Shown here: in pieces, positions 1-7,335 of the stretch
How the letters are laid out: the number at the start of each line of letters is the position of its first letter
Numbering within the stretch: the stretch's first letter is position 1
Assembly (NCBI RefSeq): GCF_005886535.1
Contig: NZ_PNDS01000049.1
Location: 1 to 40,067, forward strand
Origin: Pseudoalteromonas sp. S2755
GTDB taxonomy: Bacteria; Pseudomonadota; Gammaproteobacteria; Enterobacterales; Alteromonadaceae
Reading direction: 5' to 3'
DNA: 40,067 nucleotides
Notes under the pieces: model-generated
Databases searched by the model: none
What the model saw: the letters and a program-made list of their open reading frames with translations, nothing else
What the model was told of the DNA's origin: nothing
Position numbers and translations under genes: made by a program

Positions 1-54
1 GAGAATTAATTCAATTGGTATGATACCCAGAAATAAGTAAGAAGTAAGCTGTAA

Positions 55-2532
55 ATGAAAAAACTAACCCCAATTACCCTCGCAATGATAGCAAGTATCA
101 GTACCTGCACATTCGCCCAGCAAAGTGTTTCTTTAAATAACAATGAAGCGCTCTCAGCGGCATTGATTAAACAACTTAATGACAACAATAACTTATTCAG
201 AACGACACAGACAGATACTGGAATATCATTTAAAACACATAGTGCACTTGCGTCAGGTAAACATTTGCGTCGTAGCCAATATTATCAAGGCCTACGAGTT
301 TATGGCGGCGAAATAATCACCCACCATGATATCAATCAAACCACCTTCGGTTGGCTGCAACCCACGCACAAGATAATCGACATTTCTGGCCGAGTAGTTA
401 CTGATCTAACATTAACGGAGCTAAGCCCTTCGCTCAGTGAAGCTGCAGCATTGGATATTGCAAAATCGCACGCTAAGCAAAGTGTAGAAGCGAGAGAGCA
501 AAGCGTTGAACTGATCGTTTACCCACATGCAAGTGGTGCTAAACTGGCTTATTTAATTACATTATTATTTGAAGACCTAGATGGTAGTACGCGCCCCGAA
601 TATATAATAAATGCTCACACAGGAGAGGTATTATCACAACACGACACCATTAATCACAGCACTACTCTGATGACGGGCCCTGGGGGTAACGAAAAAATTG
701 GTCGAGTAGAGTATGGCATTGACCGACCCGCAATAAAGGTGACTTCACTTGGAAATGGTCAATGTCGAATGGAAGATGAGCAGATCAAAGTAATAGATAT
801 GGAGCATGGAAAAACCAATACTTCTGCATACGAATTTTCCTGTGGTGAGAATAACCACAAATATATTAATGGTGCTTATGCCCCGCTTAATGACGCGCTT
901 TATTTAGGGCGGATGACCCAAGAAATGTTCGAAAATTGGTACGGCATAAACCAGATTCTTCCTCATAAGCTGGTAATGCGAATCCATTATGGCGATAACT
1001 ACGCCAATGCTTCTTGGAATGGCAGAGAAGTCACGTTTGGGGATGGAAACAGCGTGGTGCATCCACTAGTATCGACGAATGTGACTGCGCATGAGGTAGC
1101 ACATGGCTTTACTTGGAACACATCAAAATTGGTGTACCAAGGTCATTCAGGTGGCGTCAATGAATCATTTTCTGATATGGCGGGCGAAGCATTGGAGTGT
1201 TATTTAAATCAGAACTCTGATGGGTCATGCATCGTTGACTGGCAGCTAGGTAAAGATATTCTTAAACGTCATCATGGTGCATTGAGGTATTTTGATAAAC
1301 CAAGTAAAGATGGTCGCTCAATTGATCATGCTGATCAATATACATTAGGATTAGATGTCCACTATAGCTCAGGCGTGTTTAACCGTGCGTTTTATCTACT
1401 ATCTAATAGCCCTGGTTGGAATGTGCGTAAAGCCTTTGCTGTGATGGTAGAAGCCAACCGATTTTACTGGGTTTACAACGATGACTTTGATGCACTTGGC
1501 TGTGGTGTAACCAAAGCGGCTAGGTCGTTGGGGTATGACACGGCGGCAATTGGTGAAGCATTTTCACAAGTTGGTGTTTACACGTGTTTAAATAACAAAA
1601 CACCGACCATTCAGCTCAGCGCACCAGCTGATCAGAGTCAGCATGTAATTGGCAGTGAAGTTGTATTAAGTGCAAATGCACAAGACGATTTTGGTGAGGT
1701 TACTCGAGTTACTTTTGAGGTCAATGATCAAATTGTTGGTAGTGTGACTCAAGCACCATGGCAATTGACTTGGAATGCAGAACAAGCAGGTAAATATACT
1801 TTCTCAGCACAAGTGACTGATAATGAGGGCGCGACAGCTAAAACTGAACTTCGCCAATTCAGCGTCGTCAACCCTGACGATTGCACAACACCTGCTTGGC
1901 AAGAAAATAGCGTTTACGTTAAAGGTGATAAAGTTGCACTGGCGGGCTTCGAATATACTGCTCGGTGGTGGAACCGTTCTCAAAATCCTTTAAAGTCGGG
2001 CACTTGGGGTGTTTGGAAAAAAGGAGTCGCCTGTGGTGGCACATCTGATGATGGAAGTGTTAATGAAAATCAGCCACCCACGCTTGATTTTATCAAACCT
2101 ACAGATGGGTATGTTATAGAGATTGGAAAGGCAATCGACATACAATTATCTGCCACTGATAGAGATAGTAAGATCGAGTCAATCACCGTAAAAGTGAACG
2201 ATACGCTATTAACCGAACTCCATAGTGCGCCATACGCGTTTAATTATGTTCCTAACTTAACTGGAAGCTACATAATTAGTGCTGTTGCGACTGACGATAG
2301 AGGAGCAAAGTCAAAGTATATTTCAAGGCGTATTGTAGTTGTAGATCCTGTAAAAGAGCCTAAGCCAAACTGTAAAGCTGAGCCTTGGAAAGCTTCCAAT
2401 GTGTACCATAAAGGTGAGAGAGTAAACTATGAAGGCTTTTTATTCGAAGCGAAGTGGTGGACACGTAACCAGAATCCAACTCAGTATTCCTCCCAATGGG
2501 CGGTATGGAAAAAACTTCAAAAGTGCGACTAA
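55..2532 (+). CDS. Secreted M4 (vibriolysin-like) metalloprotease with two C-terminal chitin-binding-like modules
   Basis: A zinc endopeptidase of the thermolysin/vibriolysin family, probably exported to degrade extracellular protein. Residues 1-21 form a Sec signal peptide ending near TFA|QQ. An FTP/PepSY-type propeptide runs to about residue 200, and the mature enzyme begins near TGPGGN (207-212). Catalytic residues are visible: HEVAH with zinc ligands H346 and H350 and base E347, third ligand E370 in NESFSD, and the active-site histidine H436 in DVHYSSG. After the catalytic domain come an Ig-like domain (about 520-600), a ChiC/CBM5-12-like module (about 618-660, with a YTARWW core), a second Ig-like domain (about 675-770) and a second copy of the module (about 778-824, FEAKWW). 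At 825 aa it is longer than simple vibriolysins because of these add-ons. The duplicated modules suggest binding to chitin or another insoluble polymer. The upstream Shine-Dalgarno is weak and the promoter lies outside the window. Confidence 0.93.
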   Translation: MKKLTPITLAMIASISTCTFAQQSVSLNNNEALSAALIKQLNDNNNLFRTTQTDTGISFKTHSALASGKHLRRSQYYQGLRVYGGEIITHHDINQTTFGWLQPTHKIIDISGRVVTDLTLTELSPSLSEAAALDIAKSHAKQSVEAREQSVELIVYPHASGAKLAYLITLLFEDLDGSTRPEYIINAHTGEVLSQHDTINHSTTLMTGPGGNEKIGRVEYGIDRPAIKVTSLGNGQCRMEDEQIKVIDMEHGKTNTSAYEFSCGENNHKYINGAYAPLNDALYLGRMTQEMFENWYGINQILPHKLVMRIHYGDNYANASWNGREVTFGDGNSVVHPLVSTNVTAHEVAHGFTWNTSKLVYQGHSGGVNESFSDMAGEALECYLNQNSDGSCIVDWQLGKDILKRHHGALRYFDKPSKDGRSIDHADQYTLGLDVHYSSGVFNRAFYLLSNSPGWNVRKAFAVMVEANRFYWVYNDDFDALGCGVTKAARSLGYDTAAIGEAFSQVGVYTCLNNKTPTIQLSAPADQSQHVIGSEVVLSANAQDDFGEVTRVTFEVNDQIVGSVTQAPWQLTWNAEQAGKYTFSAQVTDNEGATAKTELRQFSVVNPDDCTTPAWQENSVYVKGDKVALAGFEYTARWWNRSQNPLKSGTWGVWKKGVACGGTSDDGSVNENQPPTLDFIKPTDGYVIEIGKAIDIQLSATDRDSKIESITVKVNDTLLTELHSAPYAFNYVPNLTGSYIISAVATDDRGAKSKYISRRIVVVDPVKEPKPNCKAEPWKASNVYHKGERVNYEGFLFEAKWWTRNQNPTQYSSQWAVWKKLQKCD

Positions 2533-3089
2533 CCAGAGGCGTAGATAAGCGGTGAGCTAGCTCCTTTTGTCCTATGTTGATCTCATCACCCCCTTGTCTC
2601 ACCAATGAGTTTTAGGGGGAACACCGCTTTCTGCTCTTACTAAGGCTAGCAAGGTGGATTTACACGGCAATAGCTGGCTATGGGAAGGCAATTCAACGTA
2701 TTGAGCACTAAAATTGGCTGTTATAAGGAGCTAAACAACTTGAATTCGGAATAACAACTTGCTCTTCAGCTGTTGTTATTCCGTCCAACCACACAGAATA
2801 AACAGTCCCAAAGCTTTTAACCAAGCTCAGGTGAAAGAAGCTATGTTGAGTATTTTTATTTAAATTTATATTGTGGGTGCAGATTTCCAATATTTAACAT
2901 TTTTTAGGTTTGTTAAATAATTTAATTTGTAGTTTATTGATTTTTATATTCATTATTGTGATGTTTTCACTTTTGCTATTTGTAGATTGTTGTGTGGTTT
3001 TTTTTGATTTTTTATATTTTTTAGATTTGGTTGAATTTGCTGTTTTTAATGTTATTATTTTGTGGGTTTTTTAATTAAAAGGAAATTTT
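2533..3089. other. Intergenic stretch with two structured segments
   Basis: No gene is supported here. Right after the protease, 2547-2629 can fold into a compact structure: an 8-bp outer stem (2547-2554 with 2622-2629) encloses two crossing 5-bp pairings. A 12-bp perfect inverted repeat (2747-2758 with 2772-2783, 13-nt loop) follows and has no T-tract. From about 2880 to 3075 the DNA is very AT-rich with T-runs and probably holds the promoter of the next gene. A clean Shine-Dalgarno (AAAGGAA) precedes 3090. Confidence 0.5.
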
Positions 3090-3584
3090 ATGAGAGTTTT
3101 ACTTGTTAGTGCATTACTATCTGCAATAAGTACAACCGCTTTTGCTGGCAATCCAACGAGTGTAGGTGATGTTGTTGCGCGAGATCTATCAATTTCAGGA
3201 CTTGGTTGGGCTGGTCACGTTGGGATCTGGGACGGCTCAAAGGTACTTGAAGTATTGAATGATAACACTGTCATTCACAAAAATACGCTGAGTAGCTTTA
3301 AAGGTGCTTCCTCATATTGGGGCGCGAAGTACGGTCGCGGTAATAGGCATGGAGAGATAGTTGAAGCTGGATGGGCACAGCGTAGCTTTGATCCAGAATA
3401 TACAATCACCGCGCAATATACAGAAGGTAAGTGGGTATATAAAAATGGTAGTTTAGTTAAAGTGAAGGCAAAGTTCCGTTGTGATACCTTTGTGAACTAC
3501 TCATACAAAAAGGTTACTGGCGAAAATTTAGTTACCGTTTTCACTCCGAGAAACCTTTATAATAGCTTCCCAAGCACTAGGTAA
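3090..3584 (+). CDS. Small exported protein with permuted papain-like (NlpC/P60, YiiX/LRAT-type) active-site order
   Basis: A 164-residue protein with a Sec signal peptide (1-19, cleavage near AFA|GN). Two motifs suggest a papain-fold hydrolase: GWAGHVGIWDG with H43, and FRCDTFVNYSYKK with C131. In classical NlpC/P60 peptidases the cysteine comes first. Here the histidine precedes the cysteine, as in the circularly permuted YaeF/YiiX/LRAT group, whose members act on peptide, amide or acyl bonds. The short GDVV segment at the mature N-terminus also fits those families. A good Shine-Dalgarno lies at about 3080-3086. The next gene starts 12 nt after the stop, so the two are probably co-transcribed. 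Function is inferred from motifs only; a cell-wall amidase or an acyl-transfer enzyme are both possible. Confidence 0.6.
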   Translation: MRVLLVSALLSAISTTAFAGNPTSVGDVVARDLSISGLGWAGHVGIWDGSKVLEVLNDNTVIHKNTLSSFKGASSYWGAKYGRGNRHGEIVEAGWAQRSFDPEYTITAQYTEGKWVYKNGSLVKVKAKFRCDTFVNYSYKKVTGENLVTVFTPRNLYNSFPSTR

Positions 3585-3596
3585 TTTGAGGTGGAT

Positions 3597-4886
3597 ATGA
3601 AACTAATTGCAAAATATGTAGCATTATCTTTATTAGCTGTTTTTTTGGTTGTCATTTATTTTGTATCCACAGCAGAAAAGGAAGTGAAAAAAGCTGCAGA
3701 AAATAATGAAACCGTTCCTTTTATTAGTCAGTCCGAGCTTGTGGCAACACTTCCCGACTTTTATGATATGGACATTAAATTAACAGGTGAAAAAGATAAT
3801 AAAATGTTAGAGTTAGCAGATACACTTACTTTAACATTAAAGAATAGTTTTGGTACAAAAGCCATGCTTGATTTTGAAGCTGAGCTAATAGAGCTATTAA
3901 AAGATCCAAATATATCAAGAAAAGATAAAATAAGTATATTGTGGAATATGACACAGCAGTTAGGCGTAGAATCAGAGCAAGGGTTGTATGTGCTTGAGTA
4001 TATGAGTACGTTGGCTCCTATCGAGCTGTCCAATGAGTTAATTTCGCTATTCGAAAGTGCATCAGATCGGGCAAAACTTGGCTTACTTAATGTACTTGAG
4101 ACTATCTTACTGGTTAATGGAGAAGAGGCGAAAGTTTCTGCTCTGCATTTATCAGAAGTAAAACAGCAATTACTCGATGTAATGAGTGGTCAGTTAGCCA
4201 ATGTGGAAGATCCTGCATTGGGCTTCTCAATTCTTGAGGCTGTTGTTGGTCACCTTCCTTTTGAGAAAGCCAAACTACTGATAGATGACCAGTTTGTGAT
4301 ATCAGAAAATAAATCTAATAACGTCTCAAATGATGTTATCAGAGCAACAAAAGCTGGAATTTATAATCGCCTAGCACTAGCTAACCCTCAATCAAGGACT
4401 GAATTTCTGCCACAATATATTCAAACTCTTAATAATGAGCCTTCACAAACGGTGGAGCGAGAGTCGCTAAGGCAAGATCTCTTTAATATTATTAGAATAG
4501 ATGAGTTTATGAATGAGGCACCGCATGAATTTAAACAAACGGTGAATGCATTTTTAGCACGAGATCTTCCTGTGATGGACATCGACAGTACTGAATTTGA
4601 TTACGATGCCGTAAAGCTGTATTCAGATCTGTCAATTGCAATGGCAAAATTGAGTGCATCGGCTCAACGCTCTAGTGAAAGCATATATACACAACAGATT
4701 AACGCAGCCAAAAGTCCACTTGAGCAAGCGATTTTGATAAGTCGTTCACCGTATCAGCTAAATGAATTATTAACCGATGAATTTACCCGAGCAAGAATTA
4801 GTAGTGACTTGCGAGCAGAAGCCAAACGGATAGGTGAAAATTCTGCCTATACTGACTTACTTAACGATGCCGCATCGCGGTTGTAG
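3597..4886 (+). CDS. Membrane-anchored all-helical protein of unknown function
   Basis: I do not recognise this family. The protein (429 aa from the ATG at 3597) starts with MKLIAKYVALSL and has one hydrophobic segment (about 5-22) typical of an N-terminal anchor or uncleaved signal. The rest is predicted helical, rich in Leu, Glu, Ala and Ser, and resembles alpha-alpha superhelical repeats more than an enzyme; no catalytic motif is visible. The reading frame also allows a GTG two codons upstream (3591), but GAGG at 3588-3591 sits 5 nt before the ATG and overlaps that GTG, so the ATG is preferred. It follows the permuted papain-like gene by 12 nt, which suggests a functional pair, perhaps an envelope enzyme with a membrane partner. 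A hairpin at 4894-4923 follows. Confidence 0.7.
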   Translation: MKLIAKYVALSLLAVFLVVIYFVSTAEKEVKKAAENNETVPFISQSELVATLPDFYDMDIKLTGEKDNKMLELADTLTLTLKNSFGTKAMLDFEAELIELLKDPNISRKDKISILWNMTQQLGVESEQGLYVLEYMSTLAPIELSNELISLFESASDRAKLGLLNVLETILLVNGEEAKVSALHLSEVKQQLLDVMSGQLANVEDPALGFSILEAVVGHLPFEKAKLLIDDQFVISENKSNNVSNDVIRATKAGIYNRLALANPQSRTEFLPQYIQTLNNEPSQTVERESLRQDLFNIIRIDEFMNEAPHEFKQTVNAFLARDLPVMDIDSTEFDYDAVKLYSDLSIAMAKLSASAQRSSESIYTQQINAAKSPLEQAILISRSPYQLNELLTDEFTRARISSDLRAEAKRIGENSAYTDLLNDAASRL

Positions 4887-4893
4887 GTAAACA

Positions 4894-4923
4894 TGTTGTA
4901 GCCACCTTTGGTTGGCTACAACA
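4894..4923. terminator. Hairpin between convergent genes
   Basis: An 11-bp perfect stem (4894-4904 with 4913-4923) with an 8-nt loop lies between the stop of the helical protein gene and the convergent yaeQ stop. It lacks a clear T-tract, so it is only a plausible bidirectional terminator. Confidence 0.5.
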
Positions 4924-4942
4924 CTTACTACGTAATCACAAA

Positions 4943-5479
4943 TCACATTAACTGTTGTGGTTTGATTTCAATATTAGCGCTATCAGAACTTACCCATACT
5001 TCGCCATCTTGAATGGTAATAGTGAGCTTGATACTACGCTCTGCTAATTGGGCTAAAGCCTGAGTCGCACTATAATCCAAGCTGAAAATACTCAGATTTT
5101 TAAAGTCGTATAATTTAGGCTGATGTTTTTGCCACCAAATCGCTTGATTATTTTCACCATAGGTGTAAAGGATCACTTGCTTTGATTTATTGCACGCTTT
5201 TTTAAGGCGTTTTTCATCAGGCAGTCCTAGTTCAATCCAAAGCTCAATCTCTTCGCTGTAATTCTTAACCCATAGTTCAGGTTCATCGTCAGCGCATAAG
5301 CCTTTGGTAAACTCCAGTCCCTCACATGCATTTAGTGCATAGGCAAGTAAACGGATCATTAATCGTTGTTCATTTTCAGAAGGGTGCTGGGCCAGCGTTA
5401 AATTAAAGTCTTGGTAAACATGTCTGTCCATATCACTGAGTGATAGTTGGGCTTTAATAATGGTAGATTTGAGCGCCAT
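4943..5479 (-). CDS. yaeQ: YaeQ family protein
   Basis: At 178 aa it has the family's usual length of about 180. It begins MALKSTIIKAQLSLSDMD and carries the YaeQ features I recognise: the early DMDRHVYQDF stretch, the ENEQRLMIRLLAYAL block, and the C-terminal WVSSDSANIEI. YaeQ proteins are small soluble cytoplasmic proteins with a PD-(D/E)XK-like fold. E. coli YaeQ was first linked to suppression of rfaH-dependent phenotypes, but its biochemical role is unsettled. It stands alone between two terminator-like hairpins and is probably monocistronic. Base use does not differ visibly from its neighbours. Confidence 0.92.
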   Translation of the reverse strand: MALKSTIIKAQLSLSDMDRHVYQDFNLTLAQHPSENEQRLMIRLLAYALNACEGLEFTKGLCADDEPELWVKNYSEEIELWIELGLPDEKRLKKACNKSKQVILYTYGENNQAIWWQKHQPKLYDFKNLSIFSLDYSATQALAQLAERSIKLTITIQDGEVWVSSDSANIEIKPQQLM

Positions 5480-5553
5480 AAATTTGCTTAAAAAATTTTT
5501 GCGCTAGTATAGCGGATTGAGATAAAAATTTGCAGAATGTTATTGTGGAGATG

Positions 5554-5582
5554 AAACACAGCCTCATAAAGAGGCTGTGTTT
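5554..5582 (-). terminator. Strong intrinsic terminator
   Basis: A 12-bp perfect stem (5554-5565 with 5571-5582) with a 5-nt loop; on the minus strand it ends in TTT. It lies 20 nt beyond the stop of the tiny lipoprotein at 5602, which argues that a transcript really ends here. Confidence 0.7.
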
Positions 5583-5601
5583 ATTTGAATTGCTTAGCGC
5601 G

Positions 5602-5769
5602 CTAGCAGCTAATTGCAGCTATTTGAGATATCCAAATATTGGGCAAAGACTCTTTTAGTTTGTTAGTTTCAGTGTCATTGCTGTCGCTTCCACTTCCACC
5701 GCCACATGCGACTAGAGTCAATGCAAGTATTGAGGTTACGATTCCTTTGTATATAACACTTTTGATCAA
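5602..5769 (-). CDS. Tiny lipoprotein, non-ATG start
   Basis: A short open frame with a convincing lipoprotein signal: starting at TTG 5769, about 21 residues precede a lipobox LTLVAC, giving a lipid-attached Cys at residue 22 followed by GGGSGSDSND, the glycine/serine-rich tether common in gammaproteobacterial lipoproteins. The mature part is only about 34 residues with no recognisable fold. The frame extends upstream to another TTG at 5835, but that would put 22 extra residues before the signal. No good Shine-Dalgarno is visible for either start, so it could be the 5' remnant of a larger lipoprotein gene. A strong terminator 20 nt downstream supports transcription. Confidence 0.4.
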   Translation of the reverse strand: MIKSVIYKGIVTSILALTLVACGGGSGSDSNDTETNKLKESLPNIWISQIAAISC

Positions 5770-5982
5770 CTTGATATCTTGTCTTGCTGAATAGTCAGTT
5801 GGCTGAGAATTGTATTGTATTGTATTTAGAGGCAAGTTTTCAATAGTTAAACATGGTTTCTAGCAATGGTATAGCTATGTGTTTTGGGTGTGGATTTTAA
5901 AAACAAGAAAATCAATAGATTAAAAGGAAGCATGATATTTTGCTTGAGCCGTTATAATTCATTGATAACGAATAAAAGAAGC

Positions 5983-5998
5983 GAGGCTACATAGCCTC
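5983..5998 (-). terminator. Terminator of the pore-former operon
   Basis: A 6-bp GC-rich stem (5983-5988 with 5993-5998, 4-nt loop). On the minus strand it is followed by a T-rich tail (GCTTCTTTTATT). It lies about 80 nt after the last gene of the six-gene operon and is the only terminator-like element with a T-rich tail found from 16645 to this point. Confidence 0.6.
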
Positions 5999-6076
5999 TT
6001 TGGTTGGAAAATAGAGAAGTAAGGACAGCGGGTTAAGGGCGTGCTCTAGCGAGCTCTCCTCCCTGATGTCGGCCGC

Positions 6077-7213
6077 CTAATCAACGTTTGCGATTGCGGA
6101 TTCTATGCGATTTTCACAAAGGGTAGTGCCGGGCAGTGTCGCACAATATTCGCCAGCTTGCTCGAGTCCGATACGCTGCGTATTACGGGCGGAAATACGA
6201 GCTGTAAGCTGTTCGGTTTCGAGCGGGTCTTCAGACACCGCTTTAAATGCACTCAACCTTTCTATTTCGTCATACACTAAATCTTGATAACTTCTGAGTC
6301 TGGCGGACAGTGCAATATAGCGGTTAGATAGTGCGGTGTGACCAGCATAGGCGAGGTCATAGTGGCCAGAGTCTTCATAGCTTTCGACTTCGTACTTTAA
6401 AACGTTTAAATGTTCGTCTTTGAGGTCGTCGACATAATCACCACCGTCTAGTAAGTAGCTAAATAGATTGTCGGCATATGTAATACAGGGAGTTAGGTTA
6501 TCTGTTTTGCAGTGCATGGTGCCATTTTTACTGAGTCTAGCGAGTTCAGGCGTCATACCTCCATCAGTATTCACCTGAATCGTATAGACGGCATCTTTGG
6601 TTGCCTCTTGAAATACTTTGGTTTTAGTAAAAGTTTTACTGAAAAATAGAAATTTCACTTTGATTTTGGTCTGAAACCATTCGTATTTTGTGCGATCTTT
6701 AAAATGGAGCTTTGCGGTAACATAGATACGAGAACCAAGTTTGATGTTGTGAATAAAGCTATCACCACAGCGGTTTCTTACCTGCGTTGGATCTGTACTG
6801 AGTAGCTCGACAAAAGCGGGTTTGGTGGTTCGATTTTCAAAGTTATAACTTCCTTTTTCATAGGTTAACTCGACCGCTGAGGCAGCTGAATTTCTATTTT
6901 TGGTTACTTTCCTGCGCATGGAAAACTTGGCTGAGCCACCAAAAATAACTAAGTTGATACCAGCCTTTACACTACCTGTAATGGTATTGATCATGGTGTC
7001 GGAGTCAAAATCGCCACGATAAGCCAAGTCGCCCATGCTACCACCCTGAAATTGCCACTGACCATCGAGGCACGATTCAAGCGGTATGCCTAATTCCTGT
7101 TCAAATCCCTGTCCGAGTTTTTCATGCTCAGTATTTAAAGAGTAATAGGTATGTGCATTTACATAAAAGCTTAACAGGCCACAGAGCACTATTAATATGG
7201 TTCTTAAGTGCAT
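6077..7213 (-). CDS. Secreted MACPF/CDC-like protein, third and divergent paralogue
   Basis: An exported protein of 378 aa (signal peptide 1-20, cleavage near VNA|HT), the last gene of the operon. It shares its core with the two upstream paralogues: an N-terminal LGQGF, a variable stretch, RCGDSFIHNIKLG (148-160), a GG pair (218-219), a C-x7-C motif with NxxPC (C235, C243), and a late C-x8-C (C357, C366). CGDxF(V/I)xxIxxG is a pattern I associate with bacterial and fungal MACPF-like pore-formers, and sheet-flanking stretches such as TITGSVKAGINLVIF look like the membrane-insertion regions of that fold. Compared with its paralogues it lacks the YG and the exact GGDP. It sits 122 nt beyond the previous gene, across a hairpin-rich gap, so it may be expressed at a different level. 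The superfamily call is inference; the paralogy is visible directly. Confidence 0.6.
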   Translation of the reverse strand: MHLRTILIVLCGLLSFYVNAHTYYSLNTEHEKLGQGFEQELGIPLESCLDGQWQFQGGSMGDLAYRGDFDSDTMINTITGSVKAGINLVIFGGSAKFSMRRKVTKNRNSAASAVELTYEKGSYNFENRTTKPAFVELLSTDPTQVRNRCGDSFIHNIKLGSRIYVTAKLHFKDRTKYEWFQTKIKVKFLFFSKTFTKTKVFQEATKDAVYTIQVNTDGGMTPELARLSKNGTMHCKTDNLTPCITYADNLFSYLLDGGDYVDDLKDEHLNVLKYEVESYEDSGHYDLAYAGHTALSNRYIALSARLRSYQDLVYDEIERLSAFKAVSEDPLETEQLTARISARNTQRIGLEQAGEYCATLPGTTLCENRIESAIANVD

Positions 7214-7245
7214 ACATAAATTCCTGTAGATGGTTTACTGTGGGA

Positions 7246-7298
7246 GAGGCGAAGAAGTAATAATTCAATGTTCGAATGTTTATTACTTGCCACGCCTC
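7246..7298 (-). other. Long two-part hairpin inside the operon
   Basis: GAGGCG at 7246-7251 pairs with 7293-7298, and inside it a 9-bp perfect stem (7255-7263 with 7280-7288) encloses a 16-nt loop that can itself pair weakly. It lies between the second and third pore-former paralogues. There is no T-tract, so it looks more like a processing or mRNA-stability element than a terminator. Confidence 0.45.
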
Positions 7299-7335
7299 AA
7301 TTGAACTAATTGAGTCTTAGCGTTTTTACGACACA

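Noticed and set aside
2747..2783. Integron attC site
   Set aside because: The repeat has the right size, but the RYYYAAC and GTTRRRY core sites do not fit and there is no cassette or integrase nearby.
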